From the NCBI GenBank assembly GCA_007135385.1, contig SLIY01000163.1, positions 1 through 11,978 of the forward strand: DNA of 11,978 nucleotides, read 5' to 3'. Origin of the DNA: Leptolyngbyaceae cyanobacterium CSSed165cm_216 (GTDB taxonomy: Bacteria; Cyanobacteriota; Cyanobacteriia; Phormidesmidales; Phormidesmidaceae). The notes under the pieces are model-generated. The model had not been told where the DNA came from and did no database searches. It was given only the letters and a program-made list of their open reading frames with translations. Both the position numbers and the translations under genes were made by a program. Shown here in pieces: positions 1-6,769 of this stretch (positions are counted from its first letter, which is position 1; each line of letters starts with the position of its first letter).

Positions 1-67
1 CTTACCCTAATTTTTAGCCTTGACAAACCACTAGAATCCTGAAGTCTTGACAGCCTATACCGTTGCT

Positions 68-2182
68 TTAGGTGACTTTATCTTCGGCCTGGTTGGCGTT
101 GGCATGAACCAGGGTGAGTAAGGGGCCAATTTGCTCTTGACCACTGACCGCCAACTCACTGTGGCAGAGCATTACCCGTTCTGTGGCCCGTTCCAGTAGG
201 TCTCGTAAAATGCGCTCGGGGCGATCGCGGTGCAGCTGCTCTAGATGAGCTTGGGTCCAGGGGCAGCCGGGGTAGGAGCCCAAAAATAAGGGGTAGCCAA
301 ATAGCAAGGTATCCGTACCGGCCAGCCAGCGGGGGGAACCGGCATCAATCCAGTAGTGCCAGCGATGGTGTAGTCGCTGTAAGCGGTACTGATAGACAGT
401 GGCAATGGTAATTACCCGTTGCGTAGGATCTGCCGACTCCACGGGGTAGGGGTCAGCGGTGACGGTACCCTGACGCAACAGCCATATAAAGCGTTCTAAA
501 GCAGTTTTGGTGGGACCGGTGGGGTGGTTCCCCCCCAGCGAAGTACTCTGGCGCAGGCGCTCTTCTACCGCCCAGTAGTGCTGGGCGGTTTCCATCAGTT
601 CCCGCAGGGCAGAGAGCTGATCGGGGGGTAAGTGGCTGCCTCCCCAATAAAACGTCTGAATCGCTCGGTCCAGGACACTTATCACCCCTGGCACTAACCG
701 CTGCTGGCGCTGTTGGCGCTGTTGAGCAATCCACTGGCACAGACGGCCATAGGCCTCGGTCGCCTTGTAGCCCAGCCGATCCCAACGGTCGAACCGTTCT
801 ACCGGCAGGAACTCCGGCTGATCAACGCTAGGGGCAAAGCAGTGGTCTACCAGCAGTTCGGCCCGCACTGGATCAATGTGAATCGTGTCAAACCAGGCTT
901 CTTCCTCTGGGGCTTGGGGAATTTGGCTTAACACCACCAGCATCTCGGCCACCGACTCGGCGTCGGCTAACCGGCCTAGGCCTGGGTAAACAAAGGTCAG
1001 CAGGGTCAACAGAGCCCGCACTAACGGGGAGTGAATTACAGGGCGTTGATCATTCAGGGAGGCGACGGGCAACCCCCGGTTGGTCAAGATTTCGGCCAGG
1101 GTATAGCGGGCGATCGCATCGAGTCCTGGCCCCAGCACAGCCACGTCATGAGCCGCGACCTGACCGGTCTGGATGGCCTGGGTAATGTGCTCTGCAGTCT
1201 GGCGCAGTAGTTCTCCCCGGGACACGGTTTGCAGGGTCTCAAAACAGGGCAGCGGTTCGGGCAACGCTAACGGATCCATTACCCATTCCATCACCCTATC
1301 ACCCCACTGATAGCCCAAACTGGAAGGGGCCGGGGTGGTTTGGGCAGTCACCTGGCACTGGGGTTTAAGTCGCTCTAGGGCATCCGGATCGGCCCCTAGG
1401 CCCATGCGCCCTTTGCCGTAATTATTCCAGGTGATGGCCACGGGTTGAGCCTGGTCAATAAAGACTTGAAGCCAGTGTGCCGCGATCGCTGGGTATTCAT
1501 CCAAATCATCCACAAATATGCCACTGTAACGGGCCAGCAATTTTTCCCGATAAAGCGGCTGAGGTAACAAGTGTCGCCAGTACAATTCGGTCATCACCCC
1601 ATAGGTGAGCAACCCCCGCCCCAGGCACCAATCCCGCCAGTGAATCAACGCTTCTCCGATCGATCGCCAAACATGCTCTGGGGCAAAGCCTGGCGGTATG
1701 CCCTGCGGCAATAGCCCTGGCAAGTCCTCTACCGGGATGCTCGCTGCTGCTGCCATCTGCAGAAAATCCAGCGATCGCCTTACAGTTTGAGCCTCTTGCC
1801 AGCCTTCTACAGTCAGAGTGCCATCTTGTAAAGGCATCTGCCATAGCGCTGTGACAAGCTCCTGCTCATTTTCAGGGCGCAAGCGCAGGGGAAACTGCGG
1901 TATCAACCCCAGATGATTGACTAGTAGGGGCCAAAATAGGGTGACTTCGTCTTGAATAAAGCCGTTGGGGGTGGTGGTTACCACCGAAAACTGGCTAGGC
2001 ACCATGGCAGCAATACGCTCCGCCAGCCGCAACCGATTGTCACCATTGGCTGCAAAGACTAATGCACTTTGGCCCAGAGTTTGATCACTCGCCTGGGTGA
2101 CCCAGTCGGTCAACTGCTGAATTAGCCAGGCAGTTTTGCCGCTGCCGCTGACCCCGTCTAGCCACTGTGGCCTATGATTCAT
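68..2182 (-). CDS. Degenerate UvrD/AddB-like P-loop protein (often labelled 'recombinase family protein')
   Basis: A 704-residue protein with superfamily-1 helicase organisation but eroded catalytic motifs. Seen: a Walker A motif, GVSGSGKT, at residues 10-17; a motif II-like FVDDLDEYP at 223-231, in place of the usual VDEFQD; a motif III-like stretch near 249-262; and NDQRPVIHSPLVRALLTLL at 377-395, which resembles the start of the UvrD/AddB C-terminal region. Where motif V should be (about 590-612) there is no KGLE-type signature, and only RATERV at 665-670 recalls motif VI. There is no C-terminal PD-(D/E)XK nuclease motif or cysteine cluster as in AddB. The Gln/Arg repeat QQRQQRQQR at 487-495 is encoded by a near-perfect 9-bp tandem repeat. 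ATG start; only a weak purine stretch lies upstream. It follows psb34 by 97 nt on the same strand and may be co-transcribed. From memory, cyanobacterial homologues carry the vague name 'recombinase family protein'. It may bind ATP and DNA in repair, but helicase activity is doubtful. Confidence 0.8.
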   Translation of the reverse strand: MNHRPQWLDGVSGSGKTAWLIQQLTDWVTQASDQTLGQSALVFAANGDNRLRLAERIAAMVPSQFSVVTTTPNGFIQDEVTLFWPLLVNHLGLIPQFPLRLRPENEQELVTALWQMPLQDGTLTVEGWQEAQTVRRSLDFLQMAAAASIPVEDLPGLLPQGIPPGFAPEHVWRSIGEALIHWRDWCLGRGLLTYGVMTELYWRHLLPQPLYREKLLARYSGIFVDDLDEYPAIAAHWLQVFIDQAQPVAITWNNYGKGRMGLGADPDALERLKPQCQVTAQTTPAPSSLGYQWGDRVMEWVMDPLALPEPLPCFETLQTVSRGELLRQTAEHITQAIQTGQVAAHDVAVLGPGLDAIARYTLAEILTNRGLPVASLNDQRPVIHSPLVRALLTLLTFVYPGLGRLADAESVAEMLVVLSQIPQAPEEEAWFDTIHIDPVRAELLVDHCFAPSVDQPEFLPVERFDRWDRLGYKATEAYGRLCQWIAQQRQQRQQRLVPGVISVLDRAIQTFYWGGSHLPPDQLSALRELMETAQHYWAVEERLRQSTSLGGNHPTGPTKTALERFIWLLRQGTVTADPYPVESADPTQRVITIATVYQYRLQRLHHRWHYWIDAGSPRWLAGTDTLLFGYPLFLGSYPGCPWTQAHLEQLHRDRPERILRDLLERATERVMLCHSELAVSGQEQIGPLLTLVHANANQAEDKVT

Positions 2183-2203
2183 TGCCCTTGGTGATCCCTG
2201 CCT

Positions 2204-2228
2204 TGCCCTACTGTTCCTGCCCTACTGT
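2204..2228. repeat. Direct repeat, two copies of an 11-bp unit
   Basis: TGCCCTACTGT occurs at 2204-2214 and again at 2218-2228, a 14-bp period, between the psb34 stop and the start of the downstream gene. It sits 22-46 nt upstream of that gene's ATG, so it would be in the mRNA if the two genes are co-transcribed. Function unknown; it may be simple slippage. Confidence 0.5.
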
Positions 2229-2279
2229 AGCTCTGGCCGGGGCGTTAGTGACTAGGGACATGCGGCTATGGGGCAACCC

Positions 2280-2450
2280 CTAAGATACCGAAACCGCGAC
2301 CACACACAGACTAACCACCAGCACCATAGCCAGGCCGCCCAGGATGACATAATTGCGCTTTTGAGCTGCGGTAGGAGGAGTCGCCTCATACATTTTGGGC
2401 TCATTGGCGAAGTTATTCAGGCGACCGCCCTCTTCGGTGGTGTAAGGCAT
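2280..2450 (-). CDS. psb34: Psb34 (ssl1498 family), small PSII assembly membrane protein
   Basis: A 56-residue protein starting MPYTTEEGGRLNNFANEPK and ending in one hydrophobic helix (about residues 34-54, YVILGGLAMVLVVSLCVVAV) followed by SVS. The N-terminal TTEEGGRLNNFA stretch and the single C-terminal helix are hallmarks of the cyanobacterial ssl1498 family. That family was identified as Psb34, which binds CP47-containing photosystem II assembly intermediates in the thylakoid membrane and modulates attachment of high-light-inducible proteins. Length matches the family. ATG start, with an AAGGA ribosome-binding sequence about 11 nt upstream, somewhat long spacing. The gene is isolated from other photosynthesis genes; a same-strand gene follows after 97 nt. 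An HLR1-like element lies 35-52 nt upstream. Assignment is by recognition of the family sequence. Confidence 0.9.
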   Translation of the reverse strand: MPYTTEEGGRLNNFANEPKMYEATPPTAAQKRNYVILGGLAMVLVVSLCVVAVSVS

Positions 2451-2484
2451 GGGCTAACTTGTCCTTCTCAAAACTTGGTTTACC

Positions 2485-2502
2485 TTTACATAAGATTACC
2501 TG
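2485..2502 (+). promoter_or_regulatory. HLR1-like element (candidate RpaB site) upstream of psb34
   Basis: HLR1 sites bound by the response regulator RpaB are two imperfect (G/T)TTACA(T/A)(T/A) repeats separated by two bases. Read on the plus strand, 2485-2492 is TTTACATA, a full match. After AG, 2495-2502 is ATTACCTG, a partial match. A further GTTTACC at 2478-2484 abuts it. The element is inverted relative to psb34 and 35-52 nt upstream of its start codon. High-light control would suit psb34, but the second half-site is weak. Confidence 0.35.
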
Positions 2503-2592
2503 AAGTCTGAATAATTGAATAGGGCAAAATCTGGTTGTTGACAGCTGAAGTGCCCCCTCCAAGACCGTTTCAACCTTTTATAGGTATGTTTA

Positions 2593-3390
2593 CTAGTGGG
2601 TATGGTCACTGGCCGCCACTGACCGCTTGGAGCTCAGGTTAAGGGGAATAGGTTGCCCCACGGTCGGCGTGATCACCTGAGTTGACCGCCCCTCGGCTTG
2701 AAGTCGCTGGGCCAAGGCCGCTGGCCCTCCATCAGTTTTTAGTAGGGTATTGAGCACACCGCTATAAATGACCTCTCCAGCATTGGCCGTAGGTAAGACC
2801 ACCTGGGGATCGAGCCAATCCACTCGTTCTGAGGCACCTTTACGACCACGGATGATTGCCCCGACCAGGGGTAACGCTAGGTCTGCCATGGGGGTAATCA
2901 CCACATCAATGGGACCCTGATCCGCCAGATCAGATCGATGATAACCATGGGGTTCGTAAAACAGGGCCACCTGGGAACCTAAATCTCGCACCACATAGCC
3001 GTTCTCTGTCAAGGTTGGGCCAAGGGGAGCACCGGGCACTGCCTTGATCGTGAGTACCCGGTCTAAGGTAAAGACTTCTCCATGGTGGAGGGTCGTGACC
3101 TGTTCGTAACCCAACTCCCTCGCCACCTTGGCCGCATTGGGTGACCCGACGACAGGAACCTGGCGATCCAGGGCCCTCAGAGTGGGGGGATGGGCATGAT
3201 CCTCTAGGCCTTGGCTCAGCAAAATTAAGTCCAGATGCTCAGGCAAAGGGTGCGGCTGGGGATGCTCTCCCTTGAATAACCAGGACTGATGTCCAAACAC
3301 AAGGTCATCGACCAGCCAAGGATCCACCAAAATTCGCTTGCCCGCAATTTCCCATAGCCAGGAATTGCTATCGAACCACGTTACCTGCAT
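2593..3390 (-). CDS. MBL-fold (metallo-beta-lactamase superfamily) protein with atypical metal site
   Basis: A 265-residue UlaG-like MBL-fold protein of the kind found in cyanobacteria and plant plastids. Seen: an N-terminal strand pattern ending in ILVDPWLV at 20-27 and the metal-binding loop LSQGLEDHAH at 58-67. The canonical HxHxDH is therefore QxLxDH: the first two histidines are Q60 and L62, while D64 and H65 remain. Further candidate ligands are H67, H102-H103, and H148 with H151 in EPHGYH, plus D170. From memory the SQxLxDHxH form recurs in this subfamily, so it is probably a lineage feature and not decay. Substrate unknown; activity on one metal ion, or none, is possible. ATG start with GGAG about 9 nt upstream. 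It is divergent from the M23 gene, sharing an intergenic region of about 236 nt, and lies 142 nt upstream of psb34 on the same strand. Confidence 0.8.
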   Translation of the reverse strand: MQVTWFDSNSWLWEIAGKRILVDPWLVDDLVFGHQSWLFKGEHPQPHPLPEHLDLILLSQGLEDHAHPPTLRALDRQVPVVGSPNAAKVARELGYEQVTTLHHGEVFTLDRVLTIKAVPGAPLGPTLTENGYVVRDLGSQVALFYEPHGYHRSDLADQGPIDVVITPMADLALPLVGAIIRGRKGASERVDWLDPQVVLPTANAGEVIYSGVLNTLLKTDGGPAALAQRLQAEGRSTQVITPTVGQPIPLNLSSKRSVAASDHTH

Positions 3391-3456
3391 GACCCTATCT
3401 CCATTTCAGTTGGCCAGACTTGAATCTGTCGCCCCTTACATTGTAAAAGATTGTTA

Positions 3457-3483
3457 CAGCCCCTGAGGGAAGCGTCAGGGCTG
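3457..3483. other. Stem-loop in the divergent intergenic region
   Basis: CAGCCC (3457-3462) pairs with GGGCTG (3478-3483) and TGA (3464-3466) with TCA (3475-3477). One C is bulged and the loop is 8 nt. It has no T tract on either side. It lies 25 nt upstream of the predicted -35 of the M23 gene and 67 nt upstream of the MBL start, so it could be an operator or a structured leader. Role unknown. Confidence 0.35.
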
Positions 3484-3507
3484 AACTTCTGCAAATCACC
3501 CCTGAAA

Positions 3508-3536
3508 TTGTGCAAGTACCGTGATCCCCGTATAAT
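3508..3536 (+). promoter_or_regulatory. Predicted sigma-70-type promoter for the M23 peptidase gene
   Basis: A perfect -10 hexamer TATAAT (3531-3536) is preceded by TTGTGC (3508-3513, three of six matches to TTGACA) with the optimal 17-bp spacer. Transcription should begin near 3543, exactly at the first base of the downstream 13-bp tandem repeat. Confidence 0.6.
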
Positions 3537-3543
3537 CTAGCTT

Positions 3544-3588
3544 GATTTGCCAGTCCGATTTGCCAGTCCGATTTGCCAGTCCGATTTG
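3544..3588 (+). repeat. 13-bp tandem repeat, about 3.5 copies, in the M23 gene leader
   Basis: The unit GATTTGCCAGTCC is repeated perfectly at 3544-3556, 3557-3569 and 3570-3582, followed by a partial GATTTG at 3583-3588. It begins about 7 nt after the TATAAT -10 box, so it would form the first 45 nt or so of the mRNA and end 38 nt before the preferred ATG. The unit length is not a multiple of three, which argues against it being coding. Copy-number variation by slippage would alter leader length. Confidence 0.9.
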
Positions 3589-3626
3589 ATCGTCGTTACT
3601 TGTCCCATGCCTGCAGTGTTTCTGAA

Positions 3627-4499
3627 ATGGTATTTCGTCGCTTAAAGCCTTACACCATATTAATTATGGCCACTGGTAAGGCTTCTATTACCTTATCTAT
3701 CCGCCCCAGGCATCTGCTGTTCGGTTGGCTGCTACTGGTGGGTTTGCCCCTGACCTGGATGGGGTCGCTGCTTTATCAGAATGTCCAGTTGGCACAGCAA
3801 AACCGGGCCCTGAGTGAAACCGCCACGCAGGTATTGACGGAGCTAGATGTGATCGAGGCTGAGATTGAGATCCTGAAGAACCGAGCCGGGTTACCTGACC
3901 CGGTCGATCTGGATGCTTTAGACTCTGGCGTTGATCCACCACCCCAGGGCGGGGTGTCGACGCCCGCCGCCCCTGAGGCGATGCTTGATCTGGCCAAGCA
4001 ACGGTTACCTGGTCTAGGGACGCTGTTGAATACAGCCGTCAAGCCCGCCCTAGAAGACACCTTAGCGTCAGAAGCTGAGCAGCTAGCCGCCTCCCCCACG
4101 GGCAGGCCAGTGGCTAGCGATCTACCAATTTCTTCGGAATTCGGCCTACGGCCTAATCCCTTTGGGGGACGCAGCTATGAAATGCATGAAGGGATTGATT
4201 TTGCCGGTCCAGTGGGTAAACCAGTATTGGCCACCGCTGACGGGGTGGTGGTAGTGGCCGAGTACGATCGGGGCTATGGGAACTATGTCAAGATTGACCA
4301 TGGTTATAACTACGAAACCTTGTATGCCCACCTATCAGAGCTTGCCGTTACCATTGGCGATCGGGTCCAGCGAGGGGATGTTCTCGGAACTGTGGGCAGC
4401 ACCGGTCGATCCTCAGGGCCTCATCTGCATTATGGTATCTACCGCAATGGTCAAGCCGTTAATCCTCGTTATTACTTGAAGCTTAAGGCAAGTCAATAA
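3627..4499 (+). CDS. Membrane-anchored M23 (LytM-type) murein metallopeptidase
   Basis: A 290-residue protein from ATG 3627. It has a short cytoplasmic N-terminus, one transmembrane segment (RHLLFGWLLLVGLPLTW, about 29-45), a predicted coiled coil (about 52-86, rich in Q, E and L), a Pro-rich linker, and a C-terminal peptidase M23 domain from about residue 160. All zinc and catalytic residues are present: H187 and D191 (HEGID), H235 (YAH), and H266 with H268 (HLH). It should therefore be an active peptidoglycan DD-endopeptidase acting in the periplasm, not a NlpD/EnvC-like inactive activator. The start is debatable. A TTG at 3573 lies inside the tandem repeat, and ATG 3666 is also in frame; 3627 keeps the KPYTILIM segment, which I recall as conserved in cyanobacterial homologues. 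No clear Shine-Dalgarno is seen at any of them. aroC follows after 63 nt on the same strand. Confidence 0.9.
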   Translation: MVFRRLKPYTILIMATGKASITLSIRPRHLLFGWLLLVGLPLTWMGSLLYQNVQLAQQNRALSETATQVLTELDVIEAEIEILKNRAGLPDPVDLDALDSGVDPPPQGGVSTPAAPEAMLDLAKQRLPGLGTLLNTAVKPALEDTLASEAEQLAASPTGRPVASDLPISSEFGLRPNPFGGRSYEMHEGIDFAGPVGKPVLATADGVVVVAEYDRGYGNYVKIDHGYNYETLYAHLSELAVTIGDRVQRGDVLGTVGSTGRSSGPHLHYGIYRNGQAVNPRYYLKLKASQ

Positions 4500-4562
4500 A
4501 TAGATAGTAGGATCGTAGGGTTAACCTTTGGCTAACAGCACTACAAACAGCACTGACGATCT

Positions 4563-5651
4563 ATGGGCAACACCTTTGGGCATTTATTTCGGATTACCAC
4601 CTACGGGGAATCCCACGGGGGTGGGGTAGGGGTGGTGATTGATGGTTGCCCGCCTCGGCTAGAGATCACCGTCGAGGAGATTCAAGCTGAGCTAGATCGT
4701 CGTCGCCCCGGCCAAAGTAAAATTACCACCCCCCGCAAAGAGGCCGATCGCTGTGAAATTCTCTCTGGGGTGTTCCAGGGCAAGACCCTGGGTACCCCGA
4801 TTTCACTGATGGTGCGGAATCAAGATACCCGCCCCCAAGACTACAGCGAAATGGCTACCACCTATCGGCCCTCCCACGCCGACGCCACCTATGATGCCAA
4901 GTACGGCCTCCGCAATTACCAAGGGGGTGGGCGATCGTCTGCCCGCGAAACCATTGGCCGGGTGGCGGCAGGGGCGATCGCCAAAAAAGTGTTGCGTCAG
5001 GTGGCTGGGGTTGATGTTATCGCCTACGTCAAACGCATTCAAGACTTAGAGGCAGCGATTGACCCCGCCACGGTCACCCTAGAGCAAGTGGAAAGCAACA
5101 TTGTCCGCTGCCCTGACCCCGCGGCCGCAGAGCGGATGATCGACCGGGTGGAAGCCATCCGTGACCAAGGGGATTCCATCGGTGGTGTGGTGGAGTGTGT
5201 GGCCCGAGGGGTACCCGTTGGTCTAGGGGAGCCTGTCTTTGACAAGCTGGAAGCTGATTTGGCCAAAGGGGTCATGTCCCTACCGGCTAGTAAAGGGGTC
5301 GAGTTGGGATCTGGATTTGCCGGCACCCTGTTGACGGGCAGTCAACATAACGACGAATTTTACACCGACGATGACGGCACCCTCCGTACCCGCACCAATC
5401 GCTCTGGCGGCACCCAAGGGGGCATTTCCAATGGCGAAAATATTATTATCCGGGTCGCTTTTAAGCCCACAGCGACCATCCGTAAACCCCAAAATACCGT
5501 CACCAACACTGGCGAAGCGACGGTGTTAGCGGCCCGGGGTCGCCATGATCCCTGCGTATTGCCCCGAGCTGTACCCATGGTGGAAGCGATGGTAGCCCTG
5601 GTGCTGTGCGACCATCTACTTCGACACCGGGGCCAATGTCAGTTGTTTTAG
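4563..5651 (+). CDS. aroC: Chorismate synthase
   Basis: A 362-residue enzyme of normal full length. It converts 5-enolpyruvylshikimate-3-phosphate to chorismate with reduced FMN, the last step of the shikimate pathway that feeds aromatic amino acids, quinones and folate. All three family signatures are visible: GESHG at 15-19, GRSSARETIGRVAAGAIA at 123-140, and RGRHDPCVLPRAVPMVEAM at about 325-343. ATG start; the upstream bases show no convincing Shine-Dalgarno, common in cyanobacteria. It lies 63 nt after the M23 gene on the same strand with no terminator or clear promoter between, so read-through is likely. It ends 3 nt from the stop of the convergent ABC ATPase gene, so any terminator must lie inside the opposing gene. 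It contains one HIP1 octamer (4974-4981). Confidence 0.98.
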   Translation: MGNTFGHLFRITTYGESHGGGVGVVIDGCPPRLEITVEEIQAELDRRRPGQSKITTPRKEADRCEILSGVFQGKTLGTPISLMVRNQDTRPQDYSEMATTYRPSHADATYDAKYGLRNYQGGGRSSARETIGRVAAGAIAKKVLRQVAGVDVIAYVKRIQDLEAAIDPATVTLEQVESNIVRCPDPAAAERMIDRVEAIRDQGDSIGGVVECVARGVPVGLGEPVFDKLEADLAKGVMSLPASKGVELGSGFAGTLLTGSQHNDEFYTDDDGTLRTRTNRSGGTQGGISNGENIIIRVAFKPTATIRKPQNTVTNTGEATVLAARGRHDPCVLPRAVPMVEAMVALVLCDHLLRHRGQCQLF

Positions 5652-5654
5652 GCT

Positions 5655-6641
5655 TCACCCCCTTACTACCCCGGCCTGAAACACCCGGCCAATCACCTCT
5701 TCTACCGGTGGGTCGCTAACGGTTAAGTCCTGGACATCCAAATCACTTAAAATCCGACTGACGGTCTGGGTCAAGGCATCCCGCCGGACAATCAGGCGGG
5801 CGGTGCAGCCATCGACCACTTCCAACTCCCCATAGCGGCTCAAGGCGTCCGGGTTAACCAGATCGGCCAGTTCTATGGTGACTTCTCGGTAAGGGGCAAA
5901 GCGATCGAGTAGCCCCTCTAAACCGCCATCATAAATCAGCAACCCTTGATGAATCAGCAGCACACGACGGCACAAGGCGGTGATGTCAGCCATGTAGTGG
6001 CTGGTCAGCAAAATGGTCGCTTGATAACGTTGGTTGTAATCTCGTAAAAAGTTACGAACCGCCACCTGGGCATTGACATCCAAGCCCAGAGTAGGTTCGT
6101 CTAGAAACAACACTTGAGGCCGGTGCAGCAGTGCTGCTAACATTTCTGCTTTCATCCGCTCCCCCAAAGAGAGTTTGCGCACGGGTTGGGTCAGCTTCCC
6201 AGCCAAGTCCAGCATTTCAGTGAGTTCATCAACCCGGTAACGAAATTCTTTGTCGGATAGACCATAGATAGCCCCATTGATGCGCAATGAATCTAACGCA
6301 GGCAAATCCCAGAGTAACTGCTGCTTTTGCCCCATCACCAGGGTAATGTTGCGCAAAAAGTCTGGTTCTCGGCGAAAGGGCATACACCCAATCACCTGAA
6401 CCGTCCCGGCGGATGGGTGAATTAGTCCTGTCAGCATCTTTAGGGTGGTTGTTTTACCAGCACCATTCGGTCCCAGAAATCCCACCACTTCCCCTGGCTC
6501 AATCTGAAAAGACACCTGACGCACCGCCTCCACTAGGCGATACTGGCGGCGAAAGAAATGCCTCAGTGTACCCCCTAGCCCTGTCTCTTTAAGGGCGACT
6601 GGATAGCGCTTGCTGAGCTGATCAACCTGAATAATCGGCAT
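5655..6641 (-). CDS. ABC-2-type exporter ATP-binding protein (COG4586-like)
   Basis: A 328-residue nucleotide-binding subunit from ATG 6641. All ABC motifs are intact: Walker A GPNGAGKTTT (57-66), Q-loop VMGQKQQ (102-108), signature LSLGER (157-162), Walker B VLFLDEP (177-183), D-loop GLD (186-188) and H-loop SH (214-215). The insertion after the first strand (LGGTLRHFFRRQYR, about 21-35) and the roughly 100-residue C-terminal extension after the ATPase core match the 'uncharacterised ABC-2 ATPase' group; substrate unknown. An in-frame ATG at 6665 would add eight residues, but MPIIQVDQLSKRYPV is the typical beginning. No permease gene is visible downstream, since aroC converges at once, so its membrane partners must be encoded elsewhere. 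The carotenoid-protein gene lies upstream on the same strand, separated by an inverted repeat. Confidence 0.92.
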   Translation of the reverse strand: MPIIQVDQLSKRYPVALKETGLGGTLRHFFRRQYRLVEAVRQVSFQIEPGEVVGFLGPNGAGKTTTLKMLTGLIHPSAGTVQVIGCMPFRREPDFLRNITLVMGQKQQLLWDLPALDSLRINGAIYGLSDKEFRYRVDELTEMLDLAGKLTQPVRKLSLGERMKAEMLAALLHRPQVLFLDEPTLGLDVNAQVAVRNFLRDYNQRYQATILLTSHYMADITALCRRVLLIHQGLLIYDGGLEGLLDRFAPYREVTIELADLVNPDALSRYGELEVVDGCTARLIVRRDALTQTVSRILSDLDVQDLTVSDPPVEEVIGRVFQAGVVRG

Positions 6642-6704
6642 GGACGCACATAAAACCACTGGCATCCACTTTAGCGTTCAGCGCTACCCCCCTGGACACC
6701 ACCG

Positions 6705-6738
6705 TGAACATCGGGATTGTTGTCGACCCCGATGTTCA
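6705..6738. repeat. Perfect 11-bp inverted repeat (stem-loop) between two minus-strand genes
   Basis: TGAACATCGGG (6705-6715) and CCCGATGTTCA (6728-6738) are exact reverse complements around a 12-nt loop. The stem lies between the stop of the carotenoid-protein gene (6770) and the start of the ABC ATPase gene (6641). Neither side has a T tract, so it is not a classical intrinsic terminator. It may stabilise a 3' end, attenuate read-through or be an operator. Confidence 0.7.
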
Positions 6739-6769
6739 ACCGTTCTAAGTTGGAGTTGGCCTAGGCAGA

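Noticed and set aside
20..52. Two CTTGACA motifs (TTGACA at 20-25 and 47-52) as plus-strand -35 boxes
   Set aside because: Neither has a recognisable -10 hexamer 16-18 bp downstream, and the following plus-strand sequence is antisense to the 704-residue gene.
453..931. Open frames of 70-110 codons overlapping the helicase-like gene on other frames
   Set aside because: Composition looks like out-of-frame translation (Pro/Arg/Ser-rich, no domain pattern), while the long minus-strand frame has recognisable motifs throughout.
2268..2510. Plus-strand frame of 80 codons across the psb34 region
   Set aside because: The opposite strand encodes a clear psb34 protein over the same bases; the plus-strand product has no recognisable features.
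3544..3588. The 13-bp tandem repeats as a CRISPR array
   Set aside because: Units are contiguous with no spacers and far shorter than CRISPR repeats; no cas genes are present.
3573..3626. TTG at 3573 as the start of the M23 peptidase
   Set aside because: It lies inside the non-triplet tandem repeat, lacks a Shine-Dalgarno and would add 18 residues with no conserved character; ATG 3627 fits better.
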